Below, one piece after another: positions 26,385 to 35,413 of a stretch of 64,000 nucleotides of DNA. Location: positions 62,001 to 126,000 of the forward strand of contig NZ_JAMYDU010000015.1 of NCBI RefSeq assembly GCF_024138395.1, read 5' to 3'. How positions within the stretch are numbered: the stretch's first letter is position 1; every line of letters begins with the position of its first letter. The notes beneath the pieces were generated by a model that was given only the letters and a program-made list of their open reading frames with translations, did no database searches and was not told the origin of the DNA. The DNA is from Pseudomonas mandelii (lineage in GTDB: Bacteria > Pseudomonadota > Gammaproteobacteria > Pseudomonadales > Pseudomonadaceae). The translations under genes and the position numbers were made by a program.

Positions 26385-26528
26385 AAAGTACCTCCATCAA
26401 CAGGTCAAAGCTGACCCGTAATTAACGATGAAAATGACTTTAAGGACTTGTGCCTGCCTGATAAACAAGCAACTGTAGCCATCACTGTTTGTAAAAACCA
26501 AACAATCCGATAGATATCCGGGGCAGAA

Positions 26529-27461
26529 ATGGACCGTTTCGATGCGATGCTGGCTTTTGCGCGGGTGGTGGAAACAGGCAGCTTCACCAAGGCGGCCGAA
26601 ACATTGCATATGAGCAAGACCAGCGTGACGCAACTGGTGCAGCAGTTGGAGGCCCGGTTACGCGTCAAATTACTCAACCGCACGACGCGCAAGGTTAACG
26701 TAACAGCCGATGGCGCCGTCTATTACGAGCGCGTGGTTCGGCTGCTCGCCGACATGGACGATGCCGAGACTAGCTTGTCCAGCGCCTCCGCCCTGCCTCG
26801 GGGCCGACTGCGAGTGGATGTGCCCAGCCCGTTGGCCAGCATGATTCTGGTGCCGGCGTTGCCTGCGTTTCATGCTCGATACCCTGACATCCAGATCGAC
26901 ATGGGCGTCAGCGATCGCATCGTGGACATGATCGGTGAGAATGTAGATTGCGTTGTGCGCGGCGGCGAACTAACCGACCAGTCTCTGATGGCCCGGCGGG
27001 TAGGCGACCTGCAGTTGGGCGTTTTTGCGGCGCCAAGTTACCTGGAACGCGTCGGTACGCCGTCGCATCCGCAAGAGCTGGAAGATTCGCATCATCGCAT
27101 CGTCGGTTTCCTGTGGGCACGCACAGGCAAAGCCGTGCCCTATGCCATGCGCAGCAACAGCGAGAGCGTCCATATCAAGGGTCGCTATGTGTTGGCGGTC
27201 GACGATGGCAATGCCTACATCGCGGCCGGTCTGGCCGGCCTCGGCATTCTTTGGCTGCCAGACTACATGTCCAAGCCATACGAAGCGCGTGGCGAATTGG
27301 TTCGCCTGTTTGAGGATTGGCGCCTCGATCCGATGCCGATCTACGTGGCCTTTGCGCCAAACCGGCATATCAGCTTCAAGTTGCGCGTCTTCATTGATTG
27401 GGTCGCTGAGCTGATGGCAGAGCATGCGCCCATCATGAGCCGAGGGGTGTCAGCAATCTGA
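26529..27461 (+). CDS. LysR-family transcriptional regulator
   Basis: A 310-aa LysR regulator. The winged HTH is at residues 1-60 (MDRFDAMLAFARVVETGSFT, AAETLHMSKTSVTQLVQQLE), and the periplasmic-binding-like effector domain at about 90-300 (GRLRVDVPSPLASMILVPALPAF). Resembles the DsdC/PgaA-type LysR subgroup with conserved FLWARTGKAVPY. Divergent from the RidA-family gene with a 144-bp spacer. Confidence 0.92.
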   Translation: MDRFDAMLAFARVVETGSFTKAAETLHMSKTSVTQLVQQLEARLRVKLLNRTTRKVNVTADGAVYYERVVRLLADMDDAETSLSSASALPRGRLRVDVPSPLASMILVPALPAFHARYPDIQIDMGVSDRIVDMIGENVDCVVRGGELTDQSLMARRVGDLQLGVFAAPSYLERVGTPSHPQELEDSHHRIVGFLWARTGKAVPYAMRSNSESVHIKGRYVLAVDDGNAYIAAGLAGLGILWLPDYMSKPYEARGELVRLFEDWRLDPMPIYVAFAPNRHISFKLRVFIDWVAELMAEHAPIMSRGVSAI

Positions 27462-27473
27462 TGTGGAAAAACC

Positions 27474-27496
27474 AAGCCCCGCCATAAGCGGGGCTT
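27474..27496. terminator. bidirectional terminator between LysR and KGG genes
   Basis: AAGCCCCGC (27474-27482) and GCGGGGCTT (27488-27496) form a 9-bp stem with a 5-base loop. On the minus strand it is followed by GG then T5. It separates the convergent LysR and KGG genes. Confidence 0.8.
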
Positions 27497-27514
27497 GATG
27501 TGTTTCACACGGCA

Positions 27515-27850
27515 TCAGGGTTTACGCCCGCCGCCGGGATTTTGCCCGCCGCCAGGGTTTTGCCCTCCACCTTGATTTTGCCCTCCTCCTTTTCTACCTG
27601 CTTCAGACGCTTTATCCCTGTCGTCGGCAAAGTTGCCCGAGCGGCCTCCTCCCTGTTCGCTGCCGGAACGATTGGTATCGCTGGATTGACGCCCCCCTGA
27701 GGCCTGTCCACCTTTTTTGCCGGCGTCGGAGGTGCGTTGCGGATCGTTCATCATCCCGCCGCCCGACTCCCCGCCTTTTTTGCCAGCTTCGGAGGCTTTC
27801 TCAGGGTCATTGGCAAAATTGCCAGGGTTCTTGTTACCGGTGTTAGCCAT
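27515..27850 (-). CDS. KGG-repeat general stress protein (GsiB/YciG-like)
   Basis: A 111-aa hydrophilic protein. The start at 27850 has GAGGAG at a good distance; an upstream in-frame ATG at 27952 would add non-family residues. KGG-type repeats are visible: NFANDPEKASEAGKKGG (11-27), MNDPQRTSDAGKKGG (33-47) and NFADDRDKASEAGRKGG further on, followed by a Gly-Gln-Asn-Pro tail (GGGQNPGGGQNPGGG). Related proteins are induced by stress and stationary phase in enterics and Bacillus; the role here is inferred from family. Confidence 0.9.
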   Translation of the reverse strand: MANTGNKNPGNFANDPEKASEAGKKGGESGGGMMNDPQRTSDAGKKGGQASGGRQSSDTNRSGSEQGGGRSGNFADDRDKASEAGRKGGGQNQGGGQNPGGGQNPGGGRKP

Positions 27851-28137
27851 TTTCGTTCTCCTCATTGTTTCTCGCGAACCTTTGTCGGCTCGTCTTATTC
27901 CGAGGTTTTCCGGGATTGAAAGTTTGAACGGATACGGCATTCTTGCGACCAACGGATTGGGGCTATTAGTTCCAGAAAACTCCTGCTGCGGCGACTAATG
28001 GGAGTGAGTCAAACGAATATAAAAACGGGTTGCGCTTATACAAATTGATGAAAGAAAAGAGCGTTGAGGTCTGGCATCATTCAGGCAGTTACGCTTTATC
28101 GTCAGCTCTCTAATTTATCCCGTATTGAGGTACGTCG
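27851..28137. other. intergenic region, nothing recognised
   Basis: 287 bases between divergent KGG and ClpP-like genes. No convincing ORF, palindrome or sigma-factor pair was identified, although both flanking promoters must lie here. Confidence 0.4.
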
Positions 28138-28695
28138 ATGACAGAGCACATCATCCACTTTCATTGCCAGATCGATCAGGGCACCATGGAGCGCTTCAGG
28201 GACTGCTGCCTCGATGCCATCGACCAAGGCGCCTCATCCTTGCTGCTGAATCTTTCCACCAGCGGCGGCAGCACCAACTTCGGCTTCGCCCTCTACACCT
28301 TCCTTAAATCCCTGCCGGTGCCGCTATGCGCGATCAATGCCGGCAACATCGAGTCGATGGGCATCATCATGTTCCTGGCCGCCGGCCGGCGAATCACCGC
28401 GCCCCATTCGCGGTTTCTGATTCACCCCATGAATTGGTATTTCAGCCAAAGCTCGGTCGACCATCAACGCCTGCGCGAATACCTCTCGAGCCTGGATAAC
28501 GACCTCGCGCGCTATGTACAGATCTTTGCCCTGGAAACTGCCAACGCAGAGACCAAACTGGATATTTTTCATTGCCTTTCAGCGGAAGAGAAAGTCATTG
28601 CCGCGCATGAATCCCTGGCCTACGGAATCGCCCACGAAATGCATCAGATGGTGTTTGCCGATAACGTCAAACACTGGAAAGTCAGTGGCAGCTGA
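28138..28695 (+). CDS. ClpP-like serine protease (peptidase S14 / crotonase-fold)
   Basis: A 185-aa protein with the ClpP fold. The nucleophile-bearing motif is GNIESMGIIMFLAAG (Ser73), the His lies in SRFLIHP (His96), and the likely Asp in KLDIF (Asp142) followed by SAEE..AYGIAHEM, matching ClpP's DRDxxMSAEEAxEYGL. The N-terminal LSTSGGS is the substrate-lining loop. There is no signal peptide or N-terminal processing segment, and no ClpX/ClpA partner nearby. It is an accessory ClpP-like protein of unknown partner. GAGG lies nine bases before the ATG. Confidence 0.8.
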   Translation: MTEHIIHFHCQIDQGTMERFRDCCLDAIDQGASSLLLNLSTSGGSTNFGFALYTFLKSLPVPLCAINAGNIESMGIIMFLAAGRRITAPHSRFLIHPMNWYFSQSSVDHQRLREYLSSLDNDLARYVQIFALETANAETKLDIFHCLSAEEKVIAAHESLAYGIAHEMHQMVFADNVKHWKVSGS

Positions 28696-28724
28696 CGCGG
28701 CCTCGGGTTTTTCGTTCCGATGAG

Positions 28725-29009
28725 TCAAGTGCCAGCAATGGGATGAATCTCCAGGGTCATTCCGTCACTCAGCGTGAGTTTCAAATCCTTGACAGTGCCG
28801 GCCACTCGGTCCTTGAACACCGGTTCGCCCTCGGGATCGAGTTCATCGTAGATAAAGCGGTTGCCCTCGAGCCAGCCGATGGCCGTTTGCAGTTCGGGCG
28901 TGAGGTAATACTTGCCGTCCAGAAAAAAACCGGCAAACGGTTCTACCCTTTCCCGGTTCTCGATTTCGTAGCGTACGCCGGGGGTCATGCCTGTGGATTC
29001 ATCAATCAT
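28725..29009 (-). CDS. hypothetical 94-aa protein
   Basis: I do not recognise the family. Ninety-four residues, soluble and acidic, with RYEIENRERVEPFAGFFLDGKYYL and a beta-rich C-terminal half (VAGTVKDLKLTLSDGMTLEIH). Same strand as the stress operon, but the 115-bp gap argues for separate transcription. Confidence 0.6.
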   Translation of the reverse strand: MIDESTGMTPGVRYEIENRERVEPFAGFFLDGKYYLTPELQTAIGWLEGNRFIYDELDPEGEPVFKDRVAGTVKDLKLTLSDGMTLEIHPIAGT

Positions 29010-29124
29010 GATGCGTACCTCGTCAGGGTGCCTGATCTGGAAGTCCCGCCTGTTTCAAGGCGTCGACAAACCGGGCTCGACGGGACGTCTGCGCATCAGA
29101 CCTCCCGTCTTGCCCTGATAGCTA

Positions 29125-29952
29125 TCAAGAAGTTCCCAATCCACGCGACAGATCGGCTGAGGTTTCGGACGAGGTCTTGCGCATCTCGCCCGTTTCTCCA
29201 GCGATTGTCTCGTGGGACTCCGTGGGTTCCATCACCTTTTCGCGCACCGCCTCATAGCCCTCCCGTGCTTGCTGTTTGACCTTGCCGGTGAGGCTTGCGC
29301 TGGTCCTGCCCAGATAACGGCGCTCCGTTGCGGTGGTCGGTAACGCCGCGCCCAGCAACGCTCCCACCGCGATACCCATCGCCGCCATCAGCAGGGGCTG
29401 CTCCTTGAGCAGATGACTGAACTGGTCGCCCATTTCATGAGTCCTGCGCGCCAGGCGATCACTGGTGTCATGGACGGCGTGGCTGAGCTGATCGGTCTTC
29501 GCCTGCAGGCTGTCGCTCAGGTGCGCGGCCTTACCCTTGACCGCCTGATAGCTGTTCTTGAGCGAATCGGTGGTGTCGTGCAGACGCTGTCGGGCGCTGT
29601 CCATGCCCTCGGTGAGCCCTTCGGCCAAGTCATCGGTCCAGTCGACATCCGGCTCCTCGACGCGATATTCCCTAGGCGTTGGCGGGCGATTCTGGCTCAT
29701 CATCAACCACATCAGGCCGACCGAGGTCAGCACCGCGGGCACGGGATTGTTACGCACACTGGTGCCCAGATTGGTCAGAAAGGTCGAGCCGTTGCTTTGC
29801 ATCATCAGCAGCGCCTGATCGAACATCTGGCCAGGGGTGAACTTGCTTTCCAGCGCGTCGACGATATGCCCGATGTTCTCCCGTTGCGCATCGATTTCAC
29901 GCTCGATGGTTTCCGGGCTCTTGGCCGCTTCGGTTTCAAATTCTCGGTTCAT
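29125..29952 (-). CDS. DUF3618-containing membrane protein
   Basis: A 275-aa protein: DUF3618 at the N-terminus (PETIEREIDAQRENIGHIVDALESKFTPGQM), a membrane segment at about 72-90 (VPAVLTSVGLMWLMM), a long amphipathic coiled-coil/LEA-like region (about 115-195, SLKNSYQAVKGKAAHLSDSLQ), and a second Gly/Ala-rich hydrophobic segment (LMAAMGIAVGALLGAALP, about 205-222). Third gene of a tightly packed operon (ATGA overlap with the upstream gene). Probably a membrane/stress protein; function unknown. Confidence 0.85.
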   Translation of the reverse strand: MNREFETEAAKSPETIEREIDAQRENIGHIVDALESKFTPGQMFDQALLMMQSNGSTFLTNLGTSVRNNPVPAVLTSVGLMWLMMSQNRPPTPREYRVEEPDVDWTDDLAEGLTEGMDSARQRLHDTTDSLKNSYQAVKGKAAHLSDSLQAKTDQLSHAVHDTSDRLARRTHEMGDQFSHLLKEQPLLMAAMGIAVGALLGAALPTTATERRYLGRTSASLTGKVKQQAREGYEAVREKVMEPTESHETIAGETGEMRKTSSETSADLSRGLGTS

Positions 29953-30392
29953 GACACTTTCCTCCGCAGGGCTTCCTGGTCTTTGTTCAGCGCGTCCAGG
30001 GTGCGATCAGGCTTGAAGTGGGAAGGCTCGAATTGTTTTTTGCCTGCTTGCAGCATCACAAACCCGATAATCATTACCACGGCGCCGACAATCAGCGCGG
30101 CCAGCCAGGGCGCCATCACCAGGCTCAAGGCATAGACCACAGCCATCAGCAGAATGATGAACCCGGCGAGCAACACAATGGCGCCGCCGGCGACCCCGGC
30201 AATCCCTGCTTTCAATGTCGTCAGGCTGGCCTGCAATTCCGCCTTGGCCAAGGCCAGCTCCTTGGTGAATAACGCCGGAACTTCCCGAGATAACTGACGC
30301 AATAAACCGACCACGGAAGCGTCATGATCAGCCGTCGTGACCGACGGCGTGACGGGCTGTGTGCGTTGCAGTTCTGGATCGTCTCTGTTCAT
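29949..30392 (-). CDS. phage holin family / holin-X (DUF1469-like) membrane protein
   Basis: A 147-aa protein with two adjacent membrane helices (about residues 62-84 and 90-115: AGVAGGAIVLLAGFIILLMAVVYAL / VMAPWLAALIVGAVVMIIGFVML) preceded by LLRQLSREVPALFTKELALAKAEL, the holin-X/YqjE pattern. Despite the family name no phage genes are nearby; it is the middle gene of a stress-type operon. The start overlaps the preceding stop by one base (TAATG) and the end overlaps the next start (ATGA). Confidence 0.85.
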   Translation of the reverse strand: MNRDDPELQRTQPVTPSVTTADHDASVVGLLRQLSREVPALFTKELALAKAELQASLTTLKAGIAGVAGGAIVLLAGFIILLMAVVYALSLVMAPWLAALIVGAVVMIIGFVMLQAGKKQFEPSHFKPDRTLDALNKDQEALRRKVS

Positions 30393-31033
30393 TACCGTTC
30401 TCCTGTGAAGGGGCTGGACCCCGGCATTGAGGAAGCATCGCCACGATGGTCGGGCGCGTTCGGCGAGGACGGCGTGATGCCAGTGGCCAACCCGGGCGAC
30501 AGATCGCCTCCGGACGGCATCGAAGTTTCATAGAGTCCTTGCGAGCCCTCGCCGCTGAACGTGGATGCACTGCTTTGGGCATCGAATTCACGGTCGGTTG
30601 TTGTCGGCGTAGTCGCCGTGCCCGCTTTCAGGAACCGCGACAGACCGAACCCCACCGCGATGCTGCCGACAATGAACAATCCCGGATTGTCGCGCGCAAG
30701 GTCTGCGCCATCGTGCAGAAGCTCTTCGGCACTTTTGCTACGCAGTTTCCCCGCCAGGCTGCTCATGCTGTCGGCCATGTCCGCCAGGTAGTCGGACATC
30801 CCGAACGTATCGTTCGTCCTGATCTCGGAAACGACTGACTGGGCGCCTCTGGCCAATGCTTCAATCTGGTCCGCTGCGGTATCGCGGTACTGGCCGAACT
30901 GCTCATCGGCCTGGTGCCGTGCACCGCCTATCGCTTCGGTAACCTCCTCCTTTAAATGCTGAAAGTTTTGTTCGGAGCCTGCGGGATCCCGAGGGGCATC
31001 CGGTTGTCCGGTTCTGCTATCTGGAATAGTCAT
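30392..31033 (-). CDS. hypothetical membrane protein, first gene of DUF3618/holin-X operon
   Basis: A 213-aa protein with a low-complexity Pro/Gly-rich N-terminus, a helical region (FQHLKEEVTEAIGGARHQADEQFGQYRDTAADQIEALARGAQSV, about 28-70), and one hydrophobic Gly-rich helix (PGLFIVGSIAVGFGLSRFLK, about 130-150). It resembles nutrient-deprivation-induced / CsbD-neighbour proteins. The start at 31033 is preferred over 31042 or 31060 by ribosome-site spacing, but this is uncertain. Confidence 0.75.
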   Translation of the reverse strand: MTIPDSRTGQPDAPRDPAGSEQNFQHLKEEVTEAIGGARHQADEQFGQYRDTAADQIEALARGAQSVVSEIRTNDTFGMSDYLADMADSMSSLAGKLRSKSAEELLHDGADLARDNPGLFIVGSIAVGFGLSRFLKAGTATTPTTTDREFDAQSSASTFSGEGSQGLYETSMPSGGDLSPGLATGITPSSPNAPDHRGDASSMPGSSPFTGER

Positions 31034-31060
31034 GTCATCCATCGCCTTCGTAATGAACAC

Positions 31061-31483
31061 GTCAGGAAGTGGCCGCGGTGTGCCCGCGGTGGTGCTTCAT
31101 TGCAGATGACGAGGGGGGCTGGCTGGGAGTTCCACGCAGATGATGAAGTGATAAAAAAGCGCACCCCAGGAGCCGGATTGCCGGCCTGCTCGCGATTGCA
31201 GGTCACAGTCGGAAATGCCTTGGAGGTTGAGGCTGGACAAGGTGTCGGTCAGATCGCGAACCACGGTGAAGCGGTGCATGGCGCAAGCGGCCAAGTCGCT
31301 GAGTTCGATGATCGTTCCCACGCTCTGCGTGGGAATGCAGCCCGGGACGCTCCGCGTCCCATCCAGAGCCGAACGCGGAGCGTCCGTTGAGGCATTCCCA
31401 CGCGGAGCATGGGAACGATCTACGTGAGGATTCTTGATCCATGCTCCTAGGGCAAAGCATCGTCAACCCGGCTCGCGAAGCGC
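31061..31483. repeat. intergenic region with a GTTCCCACGC-type inverted repeat (31311-31419)
   Basis: ATCGTTCCCACGCTCTGCGTGGGAATGC at 31311-31338 and its near complement ending at 31419 enclose a second palindrome (GGGACGCTCCGCGTCCC and GCGGAGCGTCC). This is a common Pseudomonas intergenic repeat type. The rest of the region holds no supported gene. Confidence 0.65.
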
Positions 31484-32992
31484 TCAATCATCCTCATGCA
31501 ATTTGATGCCGCGTTTATGCAACAGGTACGGAACCAGCAACACCAACAACGTCAATGCCAGCAGCGAGGCCGCGATGGGTTGCGTCACAAATATCATCCA
31601 GTCGCCCTGGCTGATGGACAAGGCGTTGCGCAGTTGTTTTTCCGCCATCGGCCCCAGCAGCATACCGACGATCACCGGGGCGACGGGGAAGTCGAAACGC
31701 CGCATCAACACCCCGGCCCAGCCGATGCCCAGCATCAGAAACAGGTCGAACGTCGAGTGGCGCATGCCGTACACGCCGATGGTGGCGAACACCAGAATGC
31801 CGGCGTTCAGGTACGGTCGTGGAATCTGCAAGAGTTTGACCCACAGCCCCACCAACGGCAGGTTCAGCACCAGCAGGATGGCGTTGCCGATGTACAGCGA
31901 GGCCACCAGTGTCCAGACCAGCTCGCCCGAGGTCTGGAACAGCAGCGGCCCCGGTTGCAGGTTGTAGTTCTGGAACGCAGCCAACAAGATCGCCGCCGTG
32001 GCGGAGGTCGGAATGCCCAGGGTCAGCAGCGGCACCAGCGAACCGGTGGCGCTCGCGTTGTTGGCCGCTTCGGGGCCGGCAACACCCTCGATGGCGCCCT
32101 CGCCTTTGCTGGCGGCAAATTCTTTTGGGTATTTGCTGAGTTTGCGTTCGGTTGAATAAGACAGGAACGTGGGAATTTCCGCGCCACCGGCCGGAATCGA
32201 GCCAAAGGGAAAACCGATCAGGGTGCCCCGTAGCCAGGCGGGAACCGAGCGTTTCCAGTCGGCACGGGTCATCCACAACGAGGTCAGGCGGTGGCGGCCG
32301 GCCGTTTCTTCCTTTTGGTAGAGCACGCCGTACAAGGCTTCACCGACGGCAAACAATCCCACCGCGACGAGTACCACTTCGATGCCATCGACCAGTTCGG
32401 GCACCTCCAAGGTGTAGCGGGCAATGCCCGAAGTCGAGTCCAGGCCGATCAAGCCGACGGTCAGCCCGATACCCAATGAGGCGAAGCCACGCAACATTGA
32501 CGAGCCGAGTACCGCTGATACCGTGGTGAACGCCAGCACCAGAATCGCGAAATACTCCGCCGGCCCGAACTTCAGTGCCAACGTCGCTACAAGGGGAGCG
32601 AACAAAGTCAGCATGATCGTCGCGATGGTGCCCGCCACGAATGAACCGATAGCGGCCGTCGCCAACGCCGGGCCTGCCCGCCCGTTGCGGGCCATGAGGT
32701 TGCCTTCCAGGGCCGTGACCATGGAGGACGACTCGCCGGGGGTGTTGAGCAGAATCGAGGTGGTGGAGCCACCAAACTGAGCGCCGTAATAGATACCGGC
32801 AAACATGATCAGCGCGCCGGTAGGATCGACCTTGGCGGTAATCGGCAGCAGCAGTGCGACGGTCAGCGCCGGCCCGATCCCCGGCAAAACACCGATCGCG
32901 GTGCCCAGCAGGCAGCCGATAAAACCCCACATCAGATTGATCGGGGCCAACGCGGCACCGAAGCCGGTTGCCAGACTCGCAAGAATGTCCAC
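31484..32992 (-). CDS. tctA: tripartite tricarboxylate transporter, large permease TctA
   Basis: A 502-aa membrane protein with about 11-12 helices. The TctA motif GCLLGTAIGVLPGIGPALTVALLLP is at about residues 27-51, and the second motif GVAGPEAANNASATGSLVPLLTLGIPTSATAAIL at about 304-337. It takes up citrate or related carboxylates by Na+ or H+ symport with TctB and a periplasmic TctC. Last gene of a tctC-tctB-tctA unit; 25 bp from TctB. No tctDE sensor-regulator genes are adjacent. Confidence 0.95.
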   Translation of the reverse strand: MDILASLATGFGAALAPINLMWGFIGCLLGTAIGVLPGIGPALTVALLLPITAKVDPTGALIMFAGIYYGAQFGGSTTSILLNTPGESSSMVTALEGNLMARNGRAGPALATAAIGSFVAGTIATIMLTLFAPLVATLALKFGPAEYFAILVLAFTTVSAVLGSSMLRGFASLGIGLTVGLIGLDSTSGIARYTLEVPELVDGIEVVLVAVGLFAVGEALYGVLYQKEETAGRHRLTSLWMTRADWKRSVPAWLRGTLIGFPFGSIPAGGAEIPTFLSYSTERKLSKYPKEFAASKGEGAIEGVAGPEAANNASATGSLVPLLTLGIPTSATAAILLAAFQNYNLQPGPLLFQTSGELVWTLVASLYIGNAILLVLNLPLVGLWVKLLQIPRPYLNAGILVFATIGVYGMRHSTFDLFLMLGIGWAGVLMRRFDFPVAPVIVGMLLGPMAEKQLRNALSISQGDWMIFVTQPIAASLLALTLLVLLVPYLLHKRGIKLHEDD

Positions 32993-33017
32993 CTTGTCGA
33001 CCTCCTTCGGCCAGGAA

Positions 33018-33488
33018 TCAGATCCAGGCGTTGACCAGGGGCGGAAGGGAAACCCCTAGCCCGGCGGTGAAAAGCCAGTAAATCGGTAAGGTCAGGGCGA
33101 TGCCGATGGCCAGGTCCCGCAGCGGGCTGCGACTGCCAAAACCGCGCGCCGAACAGGCAAACAGCAATGAGGCGGCCAATACGAAACCGATGTAGGTAAT
33201 GAGCAAGGCAACCCCCACCAGCCCCGCCGTGACCCAAGTCGCCCCGACCTTGCCGCCGGGCTCAGCCTGGGTGGTCTCGTGGTTGTCGGCAAGGTTACGA
33301 AAACCACCGGTGAGCGCCTGATAGCACATCAACAGACCGACGACGCCCAGAAACGCCGCGACGGCATAGGGGTAGACGTAGGCCGCCATGATGACGAAGC
33401 CCATTTCGGCAGGAAACCGCGAGGCGCCGAACGCCAATACCGCGCTGATGGCGACGACACCTAAACCAATCGCCAGTTGGGCCGGCAT
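33018..33488 (-). CDS. tctB: tripartite tricarboxylate transporter, small permease TctB
   Basis: A 156-aa, four-helix membrane subunit (MPAQLAIGLGVVAISAVLAFG; MAAYVYPYAVAAFLGVVGLLM; VTAGLVGVALLITYIGFVLAASLLF; IALTLPIYWLFTAGLGVSLPP). The ATG at 33488 has a good GGAGAG site, unlike in-frame ATGs at 33509 or 33584. Twenty-two bp separate it from the TctC stop. Confidence 0.9.
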   Translation of the reverse strand: MPAQLAIGLGVVAISAVLAFGASRFPAEMGFVIMAAYVYPYAVAAFLGVVGLLMCYQALTGGFRNLADNHETTQAEPGGKVGATWVTAGLVGVALLITYIGFVLAASLLFACSARGFGSRSPLRDLAIGIALTLPIYWLFTAGLGVSLPPLVNAWI

Positions 33489-33510
33489 GACTCTCCAGCG
33501 CCCAGCCATC

Positions 33511-34476
33511 TCAAAGCAGTCCGACCTTGACCAGCATCGCGCGCAGGCGCCCATGTTCTTCTTCGACGAATTTGCCGAAGTCATCCCCGGTCAGAATGCT
33601 CGGGGACCATGCATTGGTTTTTACGTTTTCTTGCCAGACAGTGCTTTTGGTCGCGGTCAGGACGGCTTCGGTCAGTTCTTTGCGCTGGTCAGGCGTCAGG
33701 CCCGCCGCGCCGTAAACGCCACGCCAGTTACCGATTGTCACGTCATAGCCACTTTCTTTGAGCGTCGGTGCATCGATGCCTTCTACGCGGCTGGGTGCGC
33801 CGATGGCGAGTAAGCGGAACTGCTTGGATTGCACGTATTTGGCAAGCTCGGCATAGCCGCCGGTGATCACCGTGATGTGGCCCCCCAGCGTCGCGGCGAC
33901 GACTTCGCCGCCCCCCGCGAAGGCGACGTAATTCACCTTGTTGACGGGAACGTCCATTTTGCTCGCCAGTTCGGCGATGCCAATGTGGTCGATCGAACCC
34001 TTGGAGCCACCGCCCCATTTGATACTGGCCGGGTTGGCTTTGAAGTCTTTGAGCAAGTCGTCCAGGGTTTTGTACGGGGAGTCGTCACGCACGGCAATCA
34101 CGTTGTATTCGGTAAACAGCCGGGCGATTGGCGTCACGTCCTTCAAGGTGATTTGCGGTTTGTTCTGCTCGATGGACGCAACCATGATCGCGCCGACCAC
34201 GAGCAGGGCATTGGCGTCGCCCTTGGTGCCGTTGGCAAATTGCGCCAACCCGAGGGTGCCGCCCGCGCCGCCCTTGTTCTCGAAGGTAACGGACTTTGCC
34301 GTTTTCGCCTCGACCATGGCTTTGCCCAGGACGCGTGCGGTCTGGTCATAACCACCACCGACCGAACCGGGGGCCATGAACTTGACGGTGTCCAGCGCAA
34401 AAACCGGTGATGCGAGCGCGGCGGCGGTAATGAAAACGGCGAGGTTGCTGCTGAATCGACGGGCCAATGCAAACAT
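33511..34476 (-). CDS. tctC: tripartite tricarboxylate transporter substrate-binding protein TctC
   Basis: A 321-aa periplasmic binding protein of the Bug/TctC family. Signal peptide 1-27 (ending VFALDT). Family motifs are present: APGSVGGGYDQTARVLGKAMVE (35-56), ENKGGAGGTLGLAQFANG (67-84), and KWGGGSKGSIDHIGIAELASKMDV. It delivers the substrate to TctAB. First gene of the operon. Substrate not deducible. Confidence 0.93.
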   Translation of the reverse strand: MFALARRFSSNLAVFITAAALASPVFALDTVKFMAPGSVGGGYDQTARVLGKAMVEAKTAKSVTFENKGGAGGTLGLAQFANGTKGDANALLVVGAIMVASIEQNKPQITLKDVTPIARLFTEYNVIAVRDDSPYKTLDDLLKDFKANPASIKWGGGSKGSIDHIGIAELASKMDVPVNKVNYVAFAGGGEVVAATLGGHITVITGGYAELAKYVQSKQFRLLAIGAPSRVEGIDAPTLKESGYDVTIGNWRGVYGAAGLTPDQRKELTEAVLTATKSTVWQENVKTNAWSPSILTGDDFGKFVEEEHGRLRAMLVKVGLL

Positions 34477-34714
34477 GAGTCGTCTCCGGATAGCTGTTCT
34501 TGTTGTTTTCGATCAGGGAAGAGCCCCTGTTCGGTGAACATGCGTCTGGGAATAAGCGTAGGTCATAGTTGTATTTGTTGGCGGTATTTCAATGGCCTGC
34601 TTGCCGCCCTTATTCCTGCGAAAAAAACAGCACACCGCCTCAATATTCCCGCCCGAATCTACGCAAACATGGCCTCGCGAATCACCCCTCACTTAATCCG
34701 TAAGGACATTCACC

Positions 34715-35368
34715 ATGGCCATCGCAAAAGCTGTTCCCGGCAAAACCTTGCTGACCCCGACCGACCACACCCTGATCATGATCGATCACCAGTCGCAGAT
34801 GTCGTTTGCGACCAAGTCCATCGATGCCGTCACCTTGCGCAACAACGCTGCCCTTGTCGCCAAAGCCGCTAGGGGCTTCAAGGTCTCGACCATCCTCACC
34901 ACCGTCGCCGAGAAGAGTTTTTCCGGCCCGATTTTCGACGAGATCAAATCGGTATTTCCGGAACACAAGGTGATCGATCGCTCCAGCATGAACACCTGGG
35001 AGGACGAGCGTATTGCCGTCGAAGTCAACGCTGCCGGCAAGCAGAAAATCGTTCTGGCCGGCCTGTGGACTTCCGTGTGCATCGTTGGCCCGGCCCTTTC
35101 GGCGATAGACCAAGGCTTTGAGGTCTACGTGATTGCCGACGCCTGTGGCGATGTCACCACCGAGGCGCATGAAATGGCCTTGCAACGCATGATCCAGATC
35201 GGCGCCCGTCCCATGACATCGCTGCAGTACTTGCTTGAACTCCAGCGCGATTGGGCACGGACCGAGACTTACGACGAGACGGTGAAAACCTCCATCGCCA
35301 ACGGTGGTGCCTATGGTCTGGGCCTGATCTACGCCAAGACCATGTTCAACGCCTCTGAAGGCCATTGA
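34715..35368 (+). CDS. isochorismatase-family cysteine hydrolase (YcaC-like)
   Basis: A 217-aa enzyme of the isochorismatase/nicotinamidase fold. Catalytic Asp in MIDHQSQM (about residue 24), Lys in the VAEKSFSG region (about 67) and Cys in WTSVCIVGPALSAIDQG (about 119). YcaC-type proteins hydrolyse amide or ester substrates that are not well defined. The ribosome site AAGGA lies before the ATG. It is divergent from tctC, which leaves about 240 bp for both promoters, and is followed by a terminator and an OprD porin gene. Confidence 0.9.
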   Translation: MAIAKAVPGKTLLTPTDHTLIMIDHQSQMSFATKSIDAVTLRNNAALVAKAARGFKVSTILTTVAEKSFSGPIFDEIKSVFPEHKVIDRSSMNTWEDERIAVEVNAAGKQKIVLAGLWTSVCIVGPALSAIDQGFEVYVIADACGDVTTEAHEMALQRMIQIGARPMTSLQYLLELQRDWARTETYDETVKTSIANGGAYGLGLIYAKTMFNASEGH

Positions 35369-35370
35369 AA

Positions 35371-35400
35371 AAAACAGCGTCTGTGTGGAGTCGCTGTTTT
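35371..35400 (+). terminator. terminator of the isochorismatase-family gene
   Basis: AAAACAGCG (35371-35379) pairs with CGCTGTTTT (35392-35400), so the descending arm supplies the T run. It begins three bases after the stop. Confidence 0.7.
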
Positions 35401-35413
35401 AGGGGGGCGATCA

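Noticed and set aside
29949..30392. Prophage remnant suggested by the holin-family name
   Set aside because: Neighbours are stress/membrane genes and there are no phage structural, integrase or lysis genes in the window.
31097..31321. 74-aa minus-strand open frame in the gap before tctA
   Set aside because: Its ATG lies inside the GTTCCCACGC repeat and there is no ribosome site; it may be a decayed gene but cannot be supported.
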